Of a DNA stretch of 64,000 nucleotides, positions 8,379-20,503 are shown in pieces. The notes beneath the pieces are model-generated. The model had not been told where the DNA came from and made no database searches. It was given only the letters and a program-made list of their open reading frames with translations. Position numbers and translations under genes: made by a program. Source of the stretch: Flavobacterium galactosidilyticum (GTDB taxonomy: Bacteria > Bacteroidota > Bacteroidia > Flavobacteriales > Flavobacteriaceae); contig NZ_CP087135.1 of assembly GCF_020911945.1 (NCBI RefSeq), positions 1 to 64,000 on the forward strand, given 5' to 3'. Numbering within the stretch: position 1 is the first letter of the stretch; every line of letters begins with the position of its first letter.

Positions 8379-9743
8379 ATGGCTGCTACTCTTTTCGATG
8401 ATTTCAACCCCATTTCTTCCAAACAGTGGAAACAAAAAATTCAATTTGAACTAAAGGGAGCTGACTATAGTGAAACCTTAGTGTGGAATTCTGCAGAGGA
8501 TATTCAGGTTAAACCTTTCTACCATAAAGATGAAAATAATAAGAGATATTCCAATAACACAAAGGCAACCGAATTTAAAATTTGCCAAAATATATTTGTC
8601 TATGATGTTGAAAAATCTATAGAAAGAGCCGTAAACACACTTAGTCGAGGTGCTGATAGTATTCGTTTTTCAATAGAAAACGATTCAATTGATGTGATAC
8701 GTTTGTTAGAGAATTTACCATTAAACGATTGTACTGTTTATTTTAATCTAAGCTTTTTATCAATCGATTTCGTTAAAAAGATAGATGCATTTGCAACAAA
8801 AAACAATACAACAATTTTTTGTAATCTAGATCCAATAGGTCAATTAGCAAAAGATGGAAACTGGTTTACTACTAAAGAAAAAAATAATTTCGAAACACTA
8901 AATTTACTTTCAAAGCAAACAAAATCAGTTTCTTTACTAAGTATTAACGCCGCTTTGTATCAAAATGCAGGAGCAAATCTAGTTCAACAAATTGCTTATA
9001 GCTTAGGACAAGCGAATGAATATTTCAACAGAATTGAATCTATCAACAAACCTATCGTTTTTGAAGTAGCAGTTGGTACTAATTATTTTTTTGAGATTGC
9101 AAAATTACGTGCGTTACGACTTTTATTTAATCTCATCGCAAAAGAATACAACCATACTTTAGATTGTAATATCATTGTTTCGCCTACAAAACGAAACAAA
9201 ACATTATACGATTATAATGTAAATATGTTGCGTACTACAACCGAATGTATGAGTGCTATTATAGGTGGCGCAAATGCTATTGCTAACTTACCTTACGATG
9301 CCTTATACCATAAAGACAATGAATTTGGAGATAGAATTGCTAGAAATCAATTACTGATCTTAAAAAATGAAAGCTACTTTGACAAAGTGAATAATCCAGC
9401 TGATGGAAGTTACTACATAGAAACTCTAACGAATCAACTAGCCGAAAAATCGCTTGCTTTATTCAAAGATATGGAGCGTAATGGCGGCTTTCTGAAGCAA
9501 TTGAGCGAAGGAATTATCAAGAGAAAAATCCAAGAAAGCGCACATACTGAGCAAAGCTTATTCGATTCAGGGAAAGAAATTTTGTTGGGAACAAACAAGC
9601 ATCCTAATAAACAAGACAAAATGAAGCATGATTTAGAATTGTTTCCTTTTGTAAAACAAAATCCTAGAAAAACATTGATCAAACCAATAATCGAAAAACG
9701 TTTGGCTGAAAAATTAGAACAGGAACGATTGAATCTTGAGTAA
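8379..9743 (+). CDS. mutA: Methylmalonyl-CoA mutase small (beta) subunit
   Basis: Non-catalytic partner of the B12-dependent mutase that interconverts succinyl-CoA and methylmalonyl-CoA. The 454-residue product has the mutase TIM-barrel region (SAIIGGANAIANLPYDA, then RIARNQLLILKNESYF) but lacks the C-terminal cobalamin-binding domain, as in compact Bacteroidetes small subunits. The N-terminal LFDDFNPISSKQWKQKIQ is family-typical. The large-subunit gene starts 60 bp downstream. Together they serve propionate or odd-chain and branched-chain catabolism, or propionyl-CoA formation; direction cannot be judged here. Confidence 0.94.
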   Translation: MAATLFDDFNPISSKQWKQKIQFELKGADYSETLVWNSAEDIQVKPFYHKDENNKRYSNNTKATEFKICQNIFVYDVEKSIERAVNTLSRGADSIRFSIENDSIDVIRLLENLPLNDCTVYFNLSFLSIDFVKKIDAFATKNNTTIFCNLDPIGQLAKDGNWFTTKEKNNFETLNLLSKQTKSVSLLSINAALYQNAGANLVQQIAYSLGQANEYFNRIESINKPIVFEVAVGTNYFFEIAKLRALRLLFNLIAKEYNHTLDCNIIVSPTKRNKTLYDYNVNMLRTTTECMSAIIGGANAIANLPYDALYHKDNEFGDRIARNQLLILKNESYFDKVNNPADGSYYIETLTNQLAEKSLALFKDMERNGGFLKQLSEGIIKRKIQESAHTEQSLFDSGKEILLGTNKHPNKQDKMKHDLELFPFVKQNPRKTLIKPIIEKRLAEKLEQERLNLE

Positions 9744-9803
9744 AATAAGAGTTTAAAAAAAACTAAAATTGATCAGGTTAGCTTTAATTTGGCACTTACA
9801 CAA

Positions 9804-11933
9804 ATGAGAAAAGACATACAACATATAAAACTAGATGAGGCTGAAGATAAATCAGTACGTTCAGACGAAAAAAGTTTTCTAACCGCTGAAAATATTGAAC
9901 TGAAACAAACCTACTCTGAACAGGACATTGACAATCTTAATCATCTTGATTTTGGAGCTGGCTTTGCGCCAAATTTACGCGGTCCTTACGCAACGATGTA
10001 TGTTCGTAGACCTTGGACTGTTCGTCAATATGCTGGATTTTCGACAGCTGAAGAAAGTAATGCATTTTACAGAAGAAACTTAGCTGCAGGACAAAAAGGA
10101 CTTTCTATAGCTTTTGATTTACCTACCCATCGTGGTTACGATTCGGATCACGAACGCGTTGTAGGTGATGTTGGAAAAGCAGGAGTTGCAATAGACTCTG
10201 TGGAAGATATGAAAGTATTATTCGACCAAATTCCTTTGGATGAAATGTCCGTTTCGATGACGATGAATGGAGCTGTATTACCAATTATGGCTTTCTATAT
10301 TGTCGCGGCAGAAGAACAAGGCGTAAAACCGGAATTGCTTTCTGGAACGATACAAAATGACATTCTGAAAGAGTTTATGGTGCGAAATACGTATATATAC
10401 CCACCTACTCCTTCGATGAAAATCATTGCTGATATATTTGAATATACTAGCAAAAAAATGCCAAAATTCAATTCTATTTCTATTTCTGGCTACCACATGC
10501 AAGAAGCTGGAGCGACTGCTGACATTGAGTTAGCTTACACTCTTGCCGATGGTTTGGAATATATAAGAACAGGATTAGCAACAGGAATGAAAATTGACGA
10601 GTTTGCGCCAAGATTATCATTTTTCTGGGCTATTGGAATGAACCATTTTATGGAAATTGCCAAAATGCGTGCTGGAAGAATGATATGGGCTAAACTAGTC
10701 AAACAATTCGAACCAAAAGATGATAAATCATTAGCCTTACGCACGCACTGTCAAACGTCAGGTTGGAGTTTAACGGAGCAAGATCCGTTTAATAACGTGG
10801 CACGAACATGTATTGAAGCTGCAGCAGCCGCTTTTGGAGGAACACAATCACTACACACTAATGCTTTAGACGAAGCAATAGCGTTACCAACAGATTTTTC
10901 GGCTAGAATAGCTAGAAATACACAATTGTATTTACAAGAAGAAACAAAAATAACCAAAACAGTCGATCCTTGGGCTGGAAGTTACTATGTAGAAAGTTTG
11001 ACTAATGAAATAGCTGAAAATGCTTGGAAACTTATCGAAGAAGTAGAAGAATTGGGTGGAATGACCAAAGCTATTGAATCTGGGATTCCAAAATTACGTA
11101 TTGAAGAAGCAGCAGCAAGAAAACAAGCAAGAATTGATAGTGGACAGGATATTATCGTTGGCGTGAATCAATATCGTTTAGAAAAAGAAGATCCTTTACA
11201 AATATTAGATGTGGACAACCAAATGGTTCGCAAGCAACAATTAGAACAGCTAGATCGCATTAAAGCTACTAGAGATTCTAAAAAAGTTAAAAACTCTTTA
11301 GACAAATTAATTATTTGTGCTCAAACTGGAAAAGGAAACTTACTTGAAATAGCTGTTGAAGCGGCTAGAAACAGAACTACATTAGGAGAAATCAGCGATG
11401 CATTAGAAACAGTTTTTGGACGATATAAAGCACAAATTAAATCTTTTAGCGGTGTGTATAGTAAAGAAATAAAAGACGACAAAAGTTTTGAAAAAGCAAA
11501 ACAAATGGCAGATGAATTTGCCAAACAAGAAGGGCGCAGACCGCGCATCATGATTGCAAAAATGGGGCAAGATGGTCACGATCGCGGAGCCAAGGTTGTA
11601 GCAACTGGTTACGCTGATGTAGGCTTTGATGTTGACATAGGTCCGCTTTTTCAAACGCCAGTAGAAGCAGCTAAACAAGCGGTAGAGAATGACGTTCATA
11701 TCTTAGGCGTTTCATCGCTTGCTGCTGGACATAAAACATTAGTTCCCCAAGTAATTGCTGAACTTAAAAAATATGGCAGAGAAGACATTATGGTTGTTGT
11801 AGGCGGAGTTATTCCTGCACAGGATTACCAGTTTTTGTTTGATGCTGGTGCTGTGGCTGTTTTTGGACCTGGAACAAAAATTAGTGAAGCTGCTATTAAA
11901 ATTCTTGAGATATTAATGGGAAGTTTCGAGTAG
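9804..11933 (+). CDS. mutB: Methylmalonyl-CoA mutase large (alpha) subunit
   Basis: Catalytic subunit. The barrel carries [19 protein letters not shown] and the active-site region around [12 protein letters not shown]. The C-terminal cobalamin domain has the DxHxxG motif as [11 protein letters not shown] near residue 587, followed by the base-off binding segments. The start at the ATG 9804 gives 709 residues; an in-frame TTG 15 bp upstream is less likely. It closes the udk-divIC-mutA-mutB run and is followed by a strong terminator. No MeaB/ArgK chaperone gene is present in this window. Confidence 0.97.
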   Translation: MRKDIQHIKLDEAEDKSVRSDEKSFLTAENIELKQTYSEQDIDNLNHLDFGAGFAPNLRGPYATMYVRRPWTVRQYAGFSTAEESNAFYRRNLAAGQKGLSIAFDLPTHRGYDSDHERVVGDVGKAGVAIDSVEDMKVLFDQIPLDEMSVSMTMNGAVLPIMAFYIVAAEEQGVKPELLSGTIQNDILKEFMVRNTYIYPPTPSMKIIADIFEYTSKKMPKFNSISISGYHMQEAGATADIELAYTLADGLEYIRTGLATGMKIDEFAPRLSFFWAIGMNHFMEIAKMRAGRMIWAKLVKQFEPKDDKSLALRTHCQTSGWSLTEQDPFNNVARTCIEAAAAAFGGTQSLHTNALDEAIALPTDFSARIARNTQLYLQEETKITKTVDPWAGSYYVESLTNEIAENAWKLIEEVEELGGMTKAIESGIPKLRIEEAAARKQARIDSGQDIIVGVNQYRLEKEDPLQILDVDNQMVRKQQLEQLDRIKATRDSKKVKNSLDKLIICAQTGKGNLLEIAVEAARNRTTLGEISDALETVFGRYKAQIKSFSGVYSKEIKDDKSFEKAKQMADEFAKQEGRRPRIMIAKMGQDGHDRGAKVVATGYADVGFDVDIGPLFQTPVEAAKQAVENDVHILGVSSLAAGHKTLVPQVIAELKKYGREDIMVVVGGVIPAQDYQFLFDAGAVAVFGPGTKISEAAIKILEILMGSFE

Positions 11934-12021
11934 AAATAGTCAAAACCAATCTTCTATCTTCTATAGTAAGTAAATTATTAAGCGTAGCCCCAAGTCAAAC
12001 TTATTAGATAAATAAAACTAA

Positions 12022-12062
12022 AAAAAAGACTGTCCGAAAATAATTTCTGGACAGTCTTTTTT
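12022..12062 (+). terminator. Terminator downstream of mutB
   Basis: AAAGACTGTCC pairs with GGACAGTCTTT around a 13-nt loop and is followed by a T-run ending at 12062. The preceding A-run makes it potentially bidirectional. Confidence 0.9.
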
Positions 12063-12171
12063 GCTTTCATTATCTATTGCAATAAAATATTGACCTACCT
12101 CTATATTTTAATTCTACTCCTGAAGCTATAATTTATTTTATAAATAATAACCCACTTGAAACATTAGAAAC

Positions 12172-12212
12172 AAAAAAAGGCATTAAGTAAACTTTCGTTT
12201 ATTCAATGCCTT
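12172..12212 (-). terminator. Terminator downstream of yidC
   Basis: AAAAGGCATT pairs with AATGCCTTTT. On the minus strand the stem is followed by seven T residues, appropriate for yidC. Together with the mutB terminator it accounts for most of the 306-bp convergent gap. Confidence 0.85.
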
Positions 12213-12239
12213 TTAATCATGGAGAAAAAACTAAAATAA

Positions 12240-14147
12240 TTATTTTTTCTTTTTATCTAATGCTTTTTGAGCTTCAGCTTGTTCCATAACTTCTTGAAGT
12301 TTTTTCTGGAATTTACCTTGTTTTTTAGGTTCTTTCAATTTATTTTCTTGTATCTGAAGGTGGATTTTATCACTATCGATAAAATATCTTTTGATTACAA
12401 TCATAATTCCAATTGTAATAAGGTTTGAAATAAAGTTATACAAACTTAATCCAGCTCCGTAACTATTGAAGAAAATTAACATCATTAATGGTGAAACATA
12501 AATCATGATTTTCATCATCTTAGCCATATCTGGCATACCTTCTTGTTGCGGAGCGGCCATTTGCTGATCTCCAGAAGTCATTTTCATATAAAAGAAAATC
12601 GCTATCGCAGCTAATATTGGAAACAAACTAATATGACTTCCGTACATTGGGATATGGAAAGGCAATTTAATAACCTCATCAAATGAAGATAAATCGTCTG
12701 CCCAAAGGAAACTTTTTTGTCTCAACTCAAATGCTGATGGAAAAAACTGGAACGACGCGTACATAAAAGGAAGCTGAATCAATGCTGGAATACAACCTGC
12801 CATAGGATTTACTCCTGCTTTATTGTACAATTTCATCGTTTCCTGTTGCTTCTTCATTGGATCTTTTTTGAATTTTTCACCTAATTCAGTTATTTCAGGA
12901 CGTAGTACTTTCATCTTAGCTTGCGACAAGAATGATTTGAAAGTAATAGGCGACATAGCTATTTTTATTAGAATAGTAAAAACTATTATCGCAATTCCAT
13001 AAGGAATATAATCACTTAAGAATCCAAATAAAGGAATAAAAATAAACTTATTTATCCATCCAAAAATTCCCCAACCTAGCGAGATAATTTTTTCTAGATT
13101 CTTATCGTAATGTTTTAAAGTCGTATAATCAGTTGGGCCAAAATACCAACTCATTTTGTGATCTAACTCTCCATTAGTAAATGCTAAAGGAATATTAGCT
13201 TTAAACTGTTTAGTATAAACGGTATCAATTTTATCATCATTAACTAAATTAACAGAGGTAACTTTAGCTGTTTCTAGTGGTGTTTTTGATAAAAGTATAG
13301 AAGAAAAAAAGTGCTGCTTGAATGCAATAAAAGTTGCCTTTTCAAGATCTTCCGCTTCTGTTTGCCCTAATCCAGCATAATCAATTTTTCCGTCTTTATG
13401 CTCAAAATAGATTTCATTATATCGGTTTTCATAAGCAATACTTTTTTCATTTCGGTATGCTTTCAAATCCCATTCTAAATCTAATGGTTTAGCAGTATTC
13501 AAAACTTTATTCAACCCTTGAGAACGAATATCGAAATCGACCATATATTCGTTTGGCTTCAAAATGTATTTGTACTCTAAAAATTCGTTAGCTCCCGCTT
13601 TCAACTTCATAGATAATACCTGGTCAGCTCCTATTTTCTCTAAAGTTGGTTCAAAAAATAAATCCTTAGAGTTTAACGTACGGTTATCACTAGTAAGTAA
13701 TTGCACATTCAAATGAGCATTATTATCTTTAACTAATTCTACTAATTCTCCCGAACCTTTCTTGAATTTTTCAAATTTCTTTAAAACTGCCTCGACGATA
13801 AAACCACCTTTATTAGCAATAACTAATTTTACAACATCGTTTTCTATAGTCGTAACACCAGCTTTTGCTGAAGGAAGTGTAGCAGAATAAGCAAAATTAC
13901 CAAGGTTTTTTTGCAATTGCGCTAATTGTGTAGAATCACCCGTAGCTGCAACAGCAACAGTTGCTACTTCAATTTTTTTATCTTCTAATTCTTTCGCTTT
14001 AGCAGCTTTTACTACTAACTCTTTCTCTGCTTTTTGAGCTGCAAGTACCTTTGGATCTGGCTGATTTTGATACATAATGAAGATCAAAATAACAAAAATC
14101 AATACAAAACCAATAATCGAATTACGATCAAATCTTTTTTCTTCCAT
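12240..14147 (-). CDS. yidC: Membrane protein insertase YidC
   Basis: Inserts membrane proteins with or without the Sec translocon (Oxa1/Alb3 family). At 635 residues it has the Gram-negative architecture: an N-terminal membrane anchor (about 11-28), a large periplasmic beta-sandwich domain to about 360, then the five-helix core starting near IPYGIAIIVFTILIKIAMSP. The core includes the cytoplasmic hairpin and the NPMAGCIPALIQLPFMYA signature. The Lys-rich C-terminal tail (LDKKKK) is typical of ribosome contact. It lies 53-66 bp after pyrG on the same strand with no visible terminator between, suggesting an operon. Confidence 0.98.
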   Translation of the reverse strand: MEEKRFDRNSIIGFVLIFVILIFIMYQNQPDPKVLAAQKAEKELVVKAAKAKELEDKKIEVATVAVAATGDSTQLAQLQKNLGNFAYSATLPSAKAGVTTIENDVVKLVIANKGGFIVEAVLKKFEKFKKGSGELVELVKDNNAHLNVQLLTSDNRTLNSKDLFFEPTLEKIGADQVLSMKLKAGANEFLEYKYILKPNEYMVDFDIRSQGLNKVLNTAKPLDLEWDLKAYRNEKSIAYENRYNEIYFEHKDGKIDYAGLGQTEAEDLEKATFIAFKQHFFSSILLSKTPLETAKVTSVNLVNDDKIDTVYTKQFKANIPLAFTNGELDHKMSWYFGPTDYTTLKHYDKNLEKIISLGWGIFGWINKFIFIPLFGFLSDYIPYGIAIIVFTILIKIAMSPITFKSFLSQAKMKVLRPEITELGEKFKKDPMKKQQETMKLYNKAGVNPMAGCIPALIQLPFMYASFQFFPSAFELRQKSFLWADDLSSFDEVIKLPFHIPMYGSHISLFPILAAIAIFFYMKMTSGDQQMAAPQQEGMPDMAKMMKIMIYVSPLMMLIFFNSYGAGLSLYNFISNLITIGIMIVIKRYFIDSDKIHLQIQENKLKEPKKQGKFQKKLQEVMEQAEAQKALDKKKK

Positions 14148-14200
14148 TTTAATTTAAAAAGTTATAAATTTTAAGGTTACTGAAAACAAATAATTCTCAG

Positions 14201-15886
<1,686 letters not shown>

Positions 15887-15947
15887 TTAGATAATGAGAA
15901 AATAAAGAGATAATTTAATTAGAAAATTTATGCTTTGGAACATACAA

Positions 15948-15972
15948 AAAAAGCTACTTAAAGTAACTTGCA
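15948..15972 (-). terminator. Possible terminator after the DUF3820 gene
   Basis: On the minus strand an imperfect hairpin (AGTTACTT and AAGTAGCT, one mismatch) is followed by seven T residues. The loop is very short or absent, so confidence is modest. Confidence 0.4.
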
Positions 15973-16011
15973 TTTTATATCGAAAACTAAGAAAGACTAT
16001 GAATTGAAGAA

Positions 16012-16245
16012 TTACATTGGTTTTGGATACTTCTTTTTGATATTTCTAATTAGCTCCTCTAAACCATTTAACTTCAATTCGTAAATTAATTTCAATTGCT
16101 CTCCTAATTCTCCTTTTGGAAATCCTTTATTCGAATACCAAACGATATAATATTCAGGAATATCAATAAGAAACCAGCCTTCGTATTTACCAAAAGGCAT
16201 TTTAGTATGAGCTAACTTTATAAGTTGTTTTTGATTTTTATCCAT
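16012..16245 (-). CDS. DUF3820 family protein
   Basis: A 77-residue protein built around the DUF3820 core: KMPFGKYEGWFLIDIPEYY, followed by WYSNKGFPKGELG. Family members are small cytoplasmic proteins; some resemble a module attached to exonucleases, but no biochemical role is established to my knowledge. It is separated from the OsmC-type gene upstream on the same strand by a hairpin, so it may have its own promoter. Confidence 0.85.
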   Translation of the reverse strand: MDKNQKQLIKLAHTKMPFGKYEGWFLIDIPEYYIVWYSNKGFPKGELGEQLKLIYELKLNGLEELIRNIKKKYPKPM

Positions 16246-16254
16246 TTATAAAAA

Positions 16255-16304
16255 GAAAAAAGAAGCAAGAATATAGAATTTCTTTACACTTACTTCTTTT
16301 TTTT
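16255..16304 (-). terminator. Terminator downstream of the LysM-OsmC pair
   Basis: On the minus strand AAGAAGTAAG pairs with CTTGCTTCTT, including one U-G pair, and is followed by a T-rich run. Confidence 0.55.
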
Positions 16305-16315
16305 ACACTTGATTA

Positions 16316-16717
16316 TTATTTCCAGTTAAAAGTAATTCGCTTTTCAACATCTGGATGCAGACTTAAAAATACTGGACAAGTCATTGCTGCTCTTTCAAGA
16401 ATCGTTTTGCTTTTTAGATCATCAGTTCCTTGCATCTGAAAAACTATTTCAATAGCACCAATACGTCTTGGCTCTGCATTCATAATTTTAACAACTTCAG
16501 CAGTAGTACCTGTCAAATCAATTTCTAAATCTCGTGCCTTGATTCCCATAATAGTCATCATACAAGTTGCTAAACCATTAGCAACAGTATCCGTTGGAGA
16601 AAAAGCTTCTCCTTTTCCGTTATTATCTAAAGGTGCATCCGACAGAATTTCTGTTCCAGATTGTATGTGAATAGAGGAGGTTCTTAAATCTCCTAAATAA
16701 GTTACTTTTGATGTCAT
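16316..16717 (-). CDS. OsmC family protein
   Basis: Member of the OsmC/Ohr hydroperoxide-reductase superfamily. The two redox cysteines appear as GLATCMMTIMG (near residue 52) and MTCPVFLSLHPDV (near 114), and the 133-residue length fits YhfA/OsmC-like proteins. Such proteins reduce organic hydroperoxides or act as redox-active thiol proteins. Its ATG overlaps the stop codon of the preceding LysM gene (TAATG), implying translational coupling, although the functional link to an envelope protein is unclear. Confidence 0.92.
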   Translation of the reverse strand: MTSKVTYLGDLRTSSIHIQSGTEILSDAPLDNNGKGEAFSPTDTVANGLATCMMTIMGIKARDLEIDLTGTTAEVVKIMNAEPRRIGAIEIVFQMQGTDDLKSKTILERAAMTCPVFLSLHPDVEKRITFNWK

Positions 16718-18663
16718 TACTTTGCTTCTTTAATAGTTAAATCAGTGTCATAGTACAAAATATAAATCCCTTTATTTGCATAACCGCCACCTTCTTTTTT
16801 ATAATACTCAAATTTATTATCCACTTGTTCCGTTGCTACATTTTCAATAGTATCTTGATATTTTTTATCTTGAGACAAACGCAACATTGTGTCAAAAGTA
16901 ATATCAAAACCTCGGCTAGCAAAAACAGAAGGATCAATTCTATTTTTCTTTTTGAATTCTTTTTCGAAAATCAAAGCTTCAGGAGATTCATTTTCACGAT
17001 TTACTGATGGATACATTAAGTTCAACTTTGCTAAGTTCGCAATACTAACCTCATCAGTATCCAATGTTTCGTTAGGTTCCAAAATAACAAGTTGCACTTT
17101 GTACGTCCACATAGCGCTTAGCATCGCTGCTACTGTAGCTTTAATCATTCCCGTATTTCCTGTTTCCATTACTACGTAGTTCATTTTTTCTTTTACAAAT
17201 AAACTTTTTAGATTATCAGCTGAAACACCTCCATTTGCCGTAAGAGCAGAAAATTGAACATCTTTATGATTCTCTTTAATGTACTGAATTACAGAACCTT
17301 TCTTTTTATCCACTACCGCAATCATATTCCCGCCTTTTGAACGCATATACTCAAATATTGCATTTTTGACCGCATCAGGTGAAGGAACCGATTGAAAAAC
17401 ATTAGCAAAAGAAACGCTTTGGTCTTTTGATAATGGAGAAATTACAGCAACATCATTAGGCAATAATAATTCGGCAGTTTTATCAACATTACTTTGATAA
17501 AAAGGCCCAATTACAACATCTGAACTCTGCAAATTATTATCTTTCAAAAGCGAGCTAATCGCCGATGTATTTTTTGTTTCTTGCGAATCGTATATAGAAA
17601 CATCAATATTAAGACCTAATACTTTAGCAGAATCAATAGCTACCAAAGCACCAGCATAAAAATCCAAAGTCATATTTAAGAATTTGTCTTTCTTTAATCG
17701 TTTTGATGTAGAATTTAATGTATCGCCTTCAATTTTAGCAATATTGAAAGGCAAAAGCAACGCTAATTTTTTTCTCTCATTACTTTTAACTTTAGACAAA
17801 TCTGTATAATCTTTTTTAGCTTCCTGCACTACAACTGTTGAAACTCCAGGAACTTTAAGAATCATACCTTCTGTAACCCCTTCAGACAAACTAGGATTTA
17901 GCTTAGTTAATTCCTCCTGACTGATTTCAAACATTTTAGACAATCCATATAAGGTTTCTTTTGGCTTAACAACATACTCTCTATAACTTTTTACTTCAGC
18001 TATTTTTACTACCGCAGTTGGTGTTATAATTTCTTTTTTAGGTTCCATTTTTACTGGCGCTACCTCAGCTTTGACAGCATTCCCTTTAATTACTAATTTG
18101 AAACCTTCTGGCAAATTAGCAACTACTTCGGGATTTTTACGTTCTAATTCTTGTAATGATATTCCGTATTGCTTGGCAATTGAATATTTAGTTTCTTTTG
18201 GAAGAACAATATGATAAACCGCTTTTTCAGTCGATTCGGTTATGTTTTTCTTTGTTTTATTTGAAGGAATAGTAAGTACTTGACCTATCTGCAATCCGTC
18301 TTTCTCAAGAAATGGATTGGCTAGTTTTAATACTTCGTCTGTTACACCATATTTTTTTTGGATACCGTACAAAGTCTCTTTTGGCTGTACTTGATGCGTT
18401 ATTCCTTGGCTCGTTGATTTCTCAGGAACAGTTAATGCTTGTTTCATAGATATAACTGGAATTAGCAATACGCTTTTTGGTTTTATACCCGATATAGCAT
18501 CTGGATTTAATTGGTAAATATCGTAAGGTGTGACATTATATTTCTGGGCAATCTGAATGATTGTTTCTCCTTTTTCAACTTTATGTGTTGTGCTTTTAAC
18601 TTGCGCAATAACACTATAACTGAACAATAGTGCAGTCGTGCAAATCGTATAAAAATATTTCAT
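16717..18663 (-). CDS. Secreted protein with four LysM repeats and a periplasmic-binding-like domain
   Basis: A 648-residue exported protein. The signal peptide (1-20) is followed by four LysM peptidoglycan-binding modules at about 26-69, 89-133, 149-193 and 228-272, each with a GETI/KETLY-type start and a NP motif. The rest (about 290-640) resembles a type I periplasmic-binding fold of the amino-acid ABC receptor kind (KLALLLPFNI, then VVIGPFYQSNVDKTAELLLP). No transporter genes lie nearby, so it more likely serves cell-wall remodelling or sensing, as LpoA does with a similar fold; that comparison is inference. It is translationally coupled to an osmC-type gene. Confidence 0.88.
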   Translation of the reverse strand: MKYFYTICTTALLFSYSVIAQVKSTTHKVEKGETIIQIAQKYNVTPYDIYQLNPDAISGIKPKSVLLIPVISMKQALTVPEKSTSQGITHQVQPKETLYGIQKKYGVTDEVLKLANPFLEKDGLQIGQVLTIPSNKTKKNITESTEKAVYHIVLPKETKYSIAKQYGISLQELERKNPEVVANLPEGFKLVIKGNAVKAEVAPVKMEPKKEIITPTAVVKIAEVKSYREYVVKPKETLYGLSKMFEISQEELTKLNPSLSEGVTEGMILKVPGVSTVVVQEAKKDYTDLSKVKSNERKKLALLLPFNIAKIEGDTLNSTSKRLKKDKFLNMTLDFYAGALVAIDSAKVLGLNIDVSIYDSQETKNTSAISSLLKDNNLQSSDVVIGPFYQSNVDKTAELLLPNDVAVISPLSKDQSVSFANVFQSVPSPDAVKNAIFEYMRSKGGNMIAVVDKKKGSVIQYIKENHKDVQFSALTANGGVSADNLKSLFVKEKMNYVVMETGNTGMIKATVAAMLSAMWTYKVQLVILEPNETLDTDEVSIANLAKLNLMYPSVNRENESPEALIFEKEFKKKNRIDPSVFASRGFDITFDTMLRLSQDKKYQDTIENVATEQVDNKFEYYKKEGGGYANKGIYILYYDTDLTIKEAK

Positions 18664-18702
18664 CCTATTTATTTATAAAATTATTCAAAACATTAATAAA
18701 AC

Positions 18703-18740
18703 AACGGTATCAAATTTTATTCCAAAAATCTGATACCGTT
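18703..18740 (-). terminator. Hairpin downstream of guaA
   Basis: AACGGTATCA pairs with TGATACCGTT around an 18-nt loop. The T-tract on the minus strand (GTTTTATT) is interrupted, so termination may be partial. Confidence 0.6.
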
Positions 18741-18790
18741 TAGTAACGAACACTCTTAACATTGATGTTCAAAAAAAGATAAAATCTAAA

Positions 18791-20320
18791 TTATTCCCAT
18801 TCAATCGTTGCAGGTGGTTTAGAACTAATATCGTAAACGACTCTATTAACTCCTCTTACTTTATTGATAATATCATTTGATACTTTCATCAAGAAATCAT
18901 ACGGTAAGTGAACCCAGTCTGCAGTCATACCATCAGTAGACTCTACTGCGCGAAGTGCTACTACTTTTTCATAAGTACGCTCATCACCCATTACACCTAC
19001 ACTATTTACAGGAAGAAGGATTGCTCCAGCTTGCCATACTTTGTCGTATAAACCCCAAGATTTTAATCCATCAATAAATACAGCATCTACATCTTGTAGA
19101 ATTTGTACTTTTTCTGGTGTGATATCTCCTAAAATTCTAATTGACAATCCTGGTCCTGGAAAAGGATGTCTTCCCAATAATTCTGGATCAATTCCTAATG
19201 AAGCTCCTACTCTACGTACTTCATCTTTGAAAAGCATACGCAATGGTTCTACAATTTTCAATTTCATATAATCAGGCAAGCCTCCTACATTATGATGTGA
19301 TTTTATAGTTGCTGATGGACCTTTAACAGAAACCGACTCGATAACATCAGGATATATAGTTCCTTGCGCTAACCATTTTACATCTTCAATAAGGTGTGAT
19401 TCATCATCAAAAACTTCGATAAATACACGTCCTATAATTTTACGCTTTGTTTCTGGATCACTTACACCTGCTAATTCAGATAGGAAACGATCACCAGCAT
19501 CTACACCTTTTACGTTTAATCCCATTCCTTTGTATTGATCTAATACATTTTGGAATTCATTTTTACGAAGTAAACCGTTATTTACAAAAATACAGTAAAG
19601 ATTTTTACCAATAGCTTGGTGCAATAAAACAGCCGCTACGGTAGAATCTACTCCGCCTGAAAGCCCAAGAACTACTTTGTCATCTTTTACTTTCTCTTTT
19701 AATTCCGCTACCATTTCTTCAACAAAAGCATTTGGAGTGAAATTTTGAGGCACTTCTGCTATTTTAACTAAAAAGTTTTCTAACATTTTAGATCCATCAG
19801 TAGAGTGAAAAACTTCAGGATGGTACTGAATCGCGTATGTTGTCTCGCCTTCAATCTTGTAAGCAGCAAATTCTACATCATGTGTACTTGCAAGTTTTAC
19901 TCCATTTGTAGGCAATGCTTTAACGCTATCGCTATGGCTCATCCAAACTTGGCTATTCTCAGAAACGCCTTCAAAGAAAACTTCGTCTTCTTTAATAAAG
20001 GACAAATTAGCTCTACCATATTCTCTCGTATTCGAAGACGCAACTTCGCCACCACTAAAATGAGCTAAGTATTGTGCTCCGTAACATACGGCAAGCATGG
20101 GTAGTTTACCTCTAATTTGTGATAAATCAGGATGTGGCGCATCTTCTGCTCTAACAGAAAAAGGACTACCTCCTAAAATTACCGCTTTGTAAGAGGATAA
20201 ATCAGTTGGAAAATTATTGTATGGGAAAATTTCGCAGAATATATTTAATTCGCGAACTCTACGCGCAATAAGCTGTGTATATTGCGATCCGAAGTCTAAA
20301 ATAAGTACGTTGTGTTGCAT
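18791..20320 (-). CDS. guaA: GMP synthase (glutamine-hydrolysing)
   Basis: Final step of GMP synthesis from XMP. The N-terminal class I glutaminase starts [21 protein letters not shown], with the nucleophile in [10 protein letters not shown] and the His-Glu in [12 protein letters not shown]. The ATP-pyrophosphatase P-loop is [10 protein letters not shown] near 223, and the C-terminal dimerisation domain ends with the conserved KPPATIEWE. The ATG at 20320 gives 509 residues; a TTG two codons upstream is less likely. A -7-type TATTTTTG ends 3 bp before this ATG, which would produce a leaderless mRNA. Confidence 0.98.
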   Translation of the reverse strand: MQHNVLILDFGSQYTQLIARRVRELNIFCEIFPYNNFPTDLSSYKAVILGGSPFSVRAEDAPHPDLSQIRGKLPMLAVCYGAQYLAHFSGGEVASSNTREYGRANLSFIKEDEVFFEGVSENSQVWMSHSDSVKALPTNGVKLASTHDVEFAAYKIEGETTYAIQYHPEVFHSTDGSKMLENFLVKIAEVPQNFTPNAFVEEMVAELKEKVKDDKVVLGLSGGVDSTVAAVLLHQAIGKNLYCIFVNNGLLRKNEFQNVLDQYKGMGLNVKGVDAGDRFLSELAGVSDPETKRKIIGRVFIEVFDDESHLIEDVKWLAQGTIYPDVIESVSVKGPSATIKSHHNVGGLPDYMKLKIVEPLRMLFKDEVRRVGASLGIDPELLGRHPFPGPGLSIRILGDITPEKVQILQDVDAVFIDGLKSWGLYDKVWQAGAILLPVNSVGVMGDERTYEKVVALRAVESTDGMTADWVHLPYDFLMKVSNDIINKVRGVNRVVYDISSKPPATIEWE

Positions 20321-20503
20321 GCGCAAAAATACTTTTTATATTTTGAATTGTAAAATTGAATTTTGAAAATCTTCAATTTATTTTTTTCAAGCGTCGGTTT
20401 ACATTTTATTTTTAAATCACTAAAACATTAATTAAAAACAAAAAGAGTTTTAATTTCGTAAATAATCAAAGCACTAATCAACTAAAAACAATTAAAAATC
20501 ACA

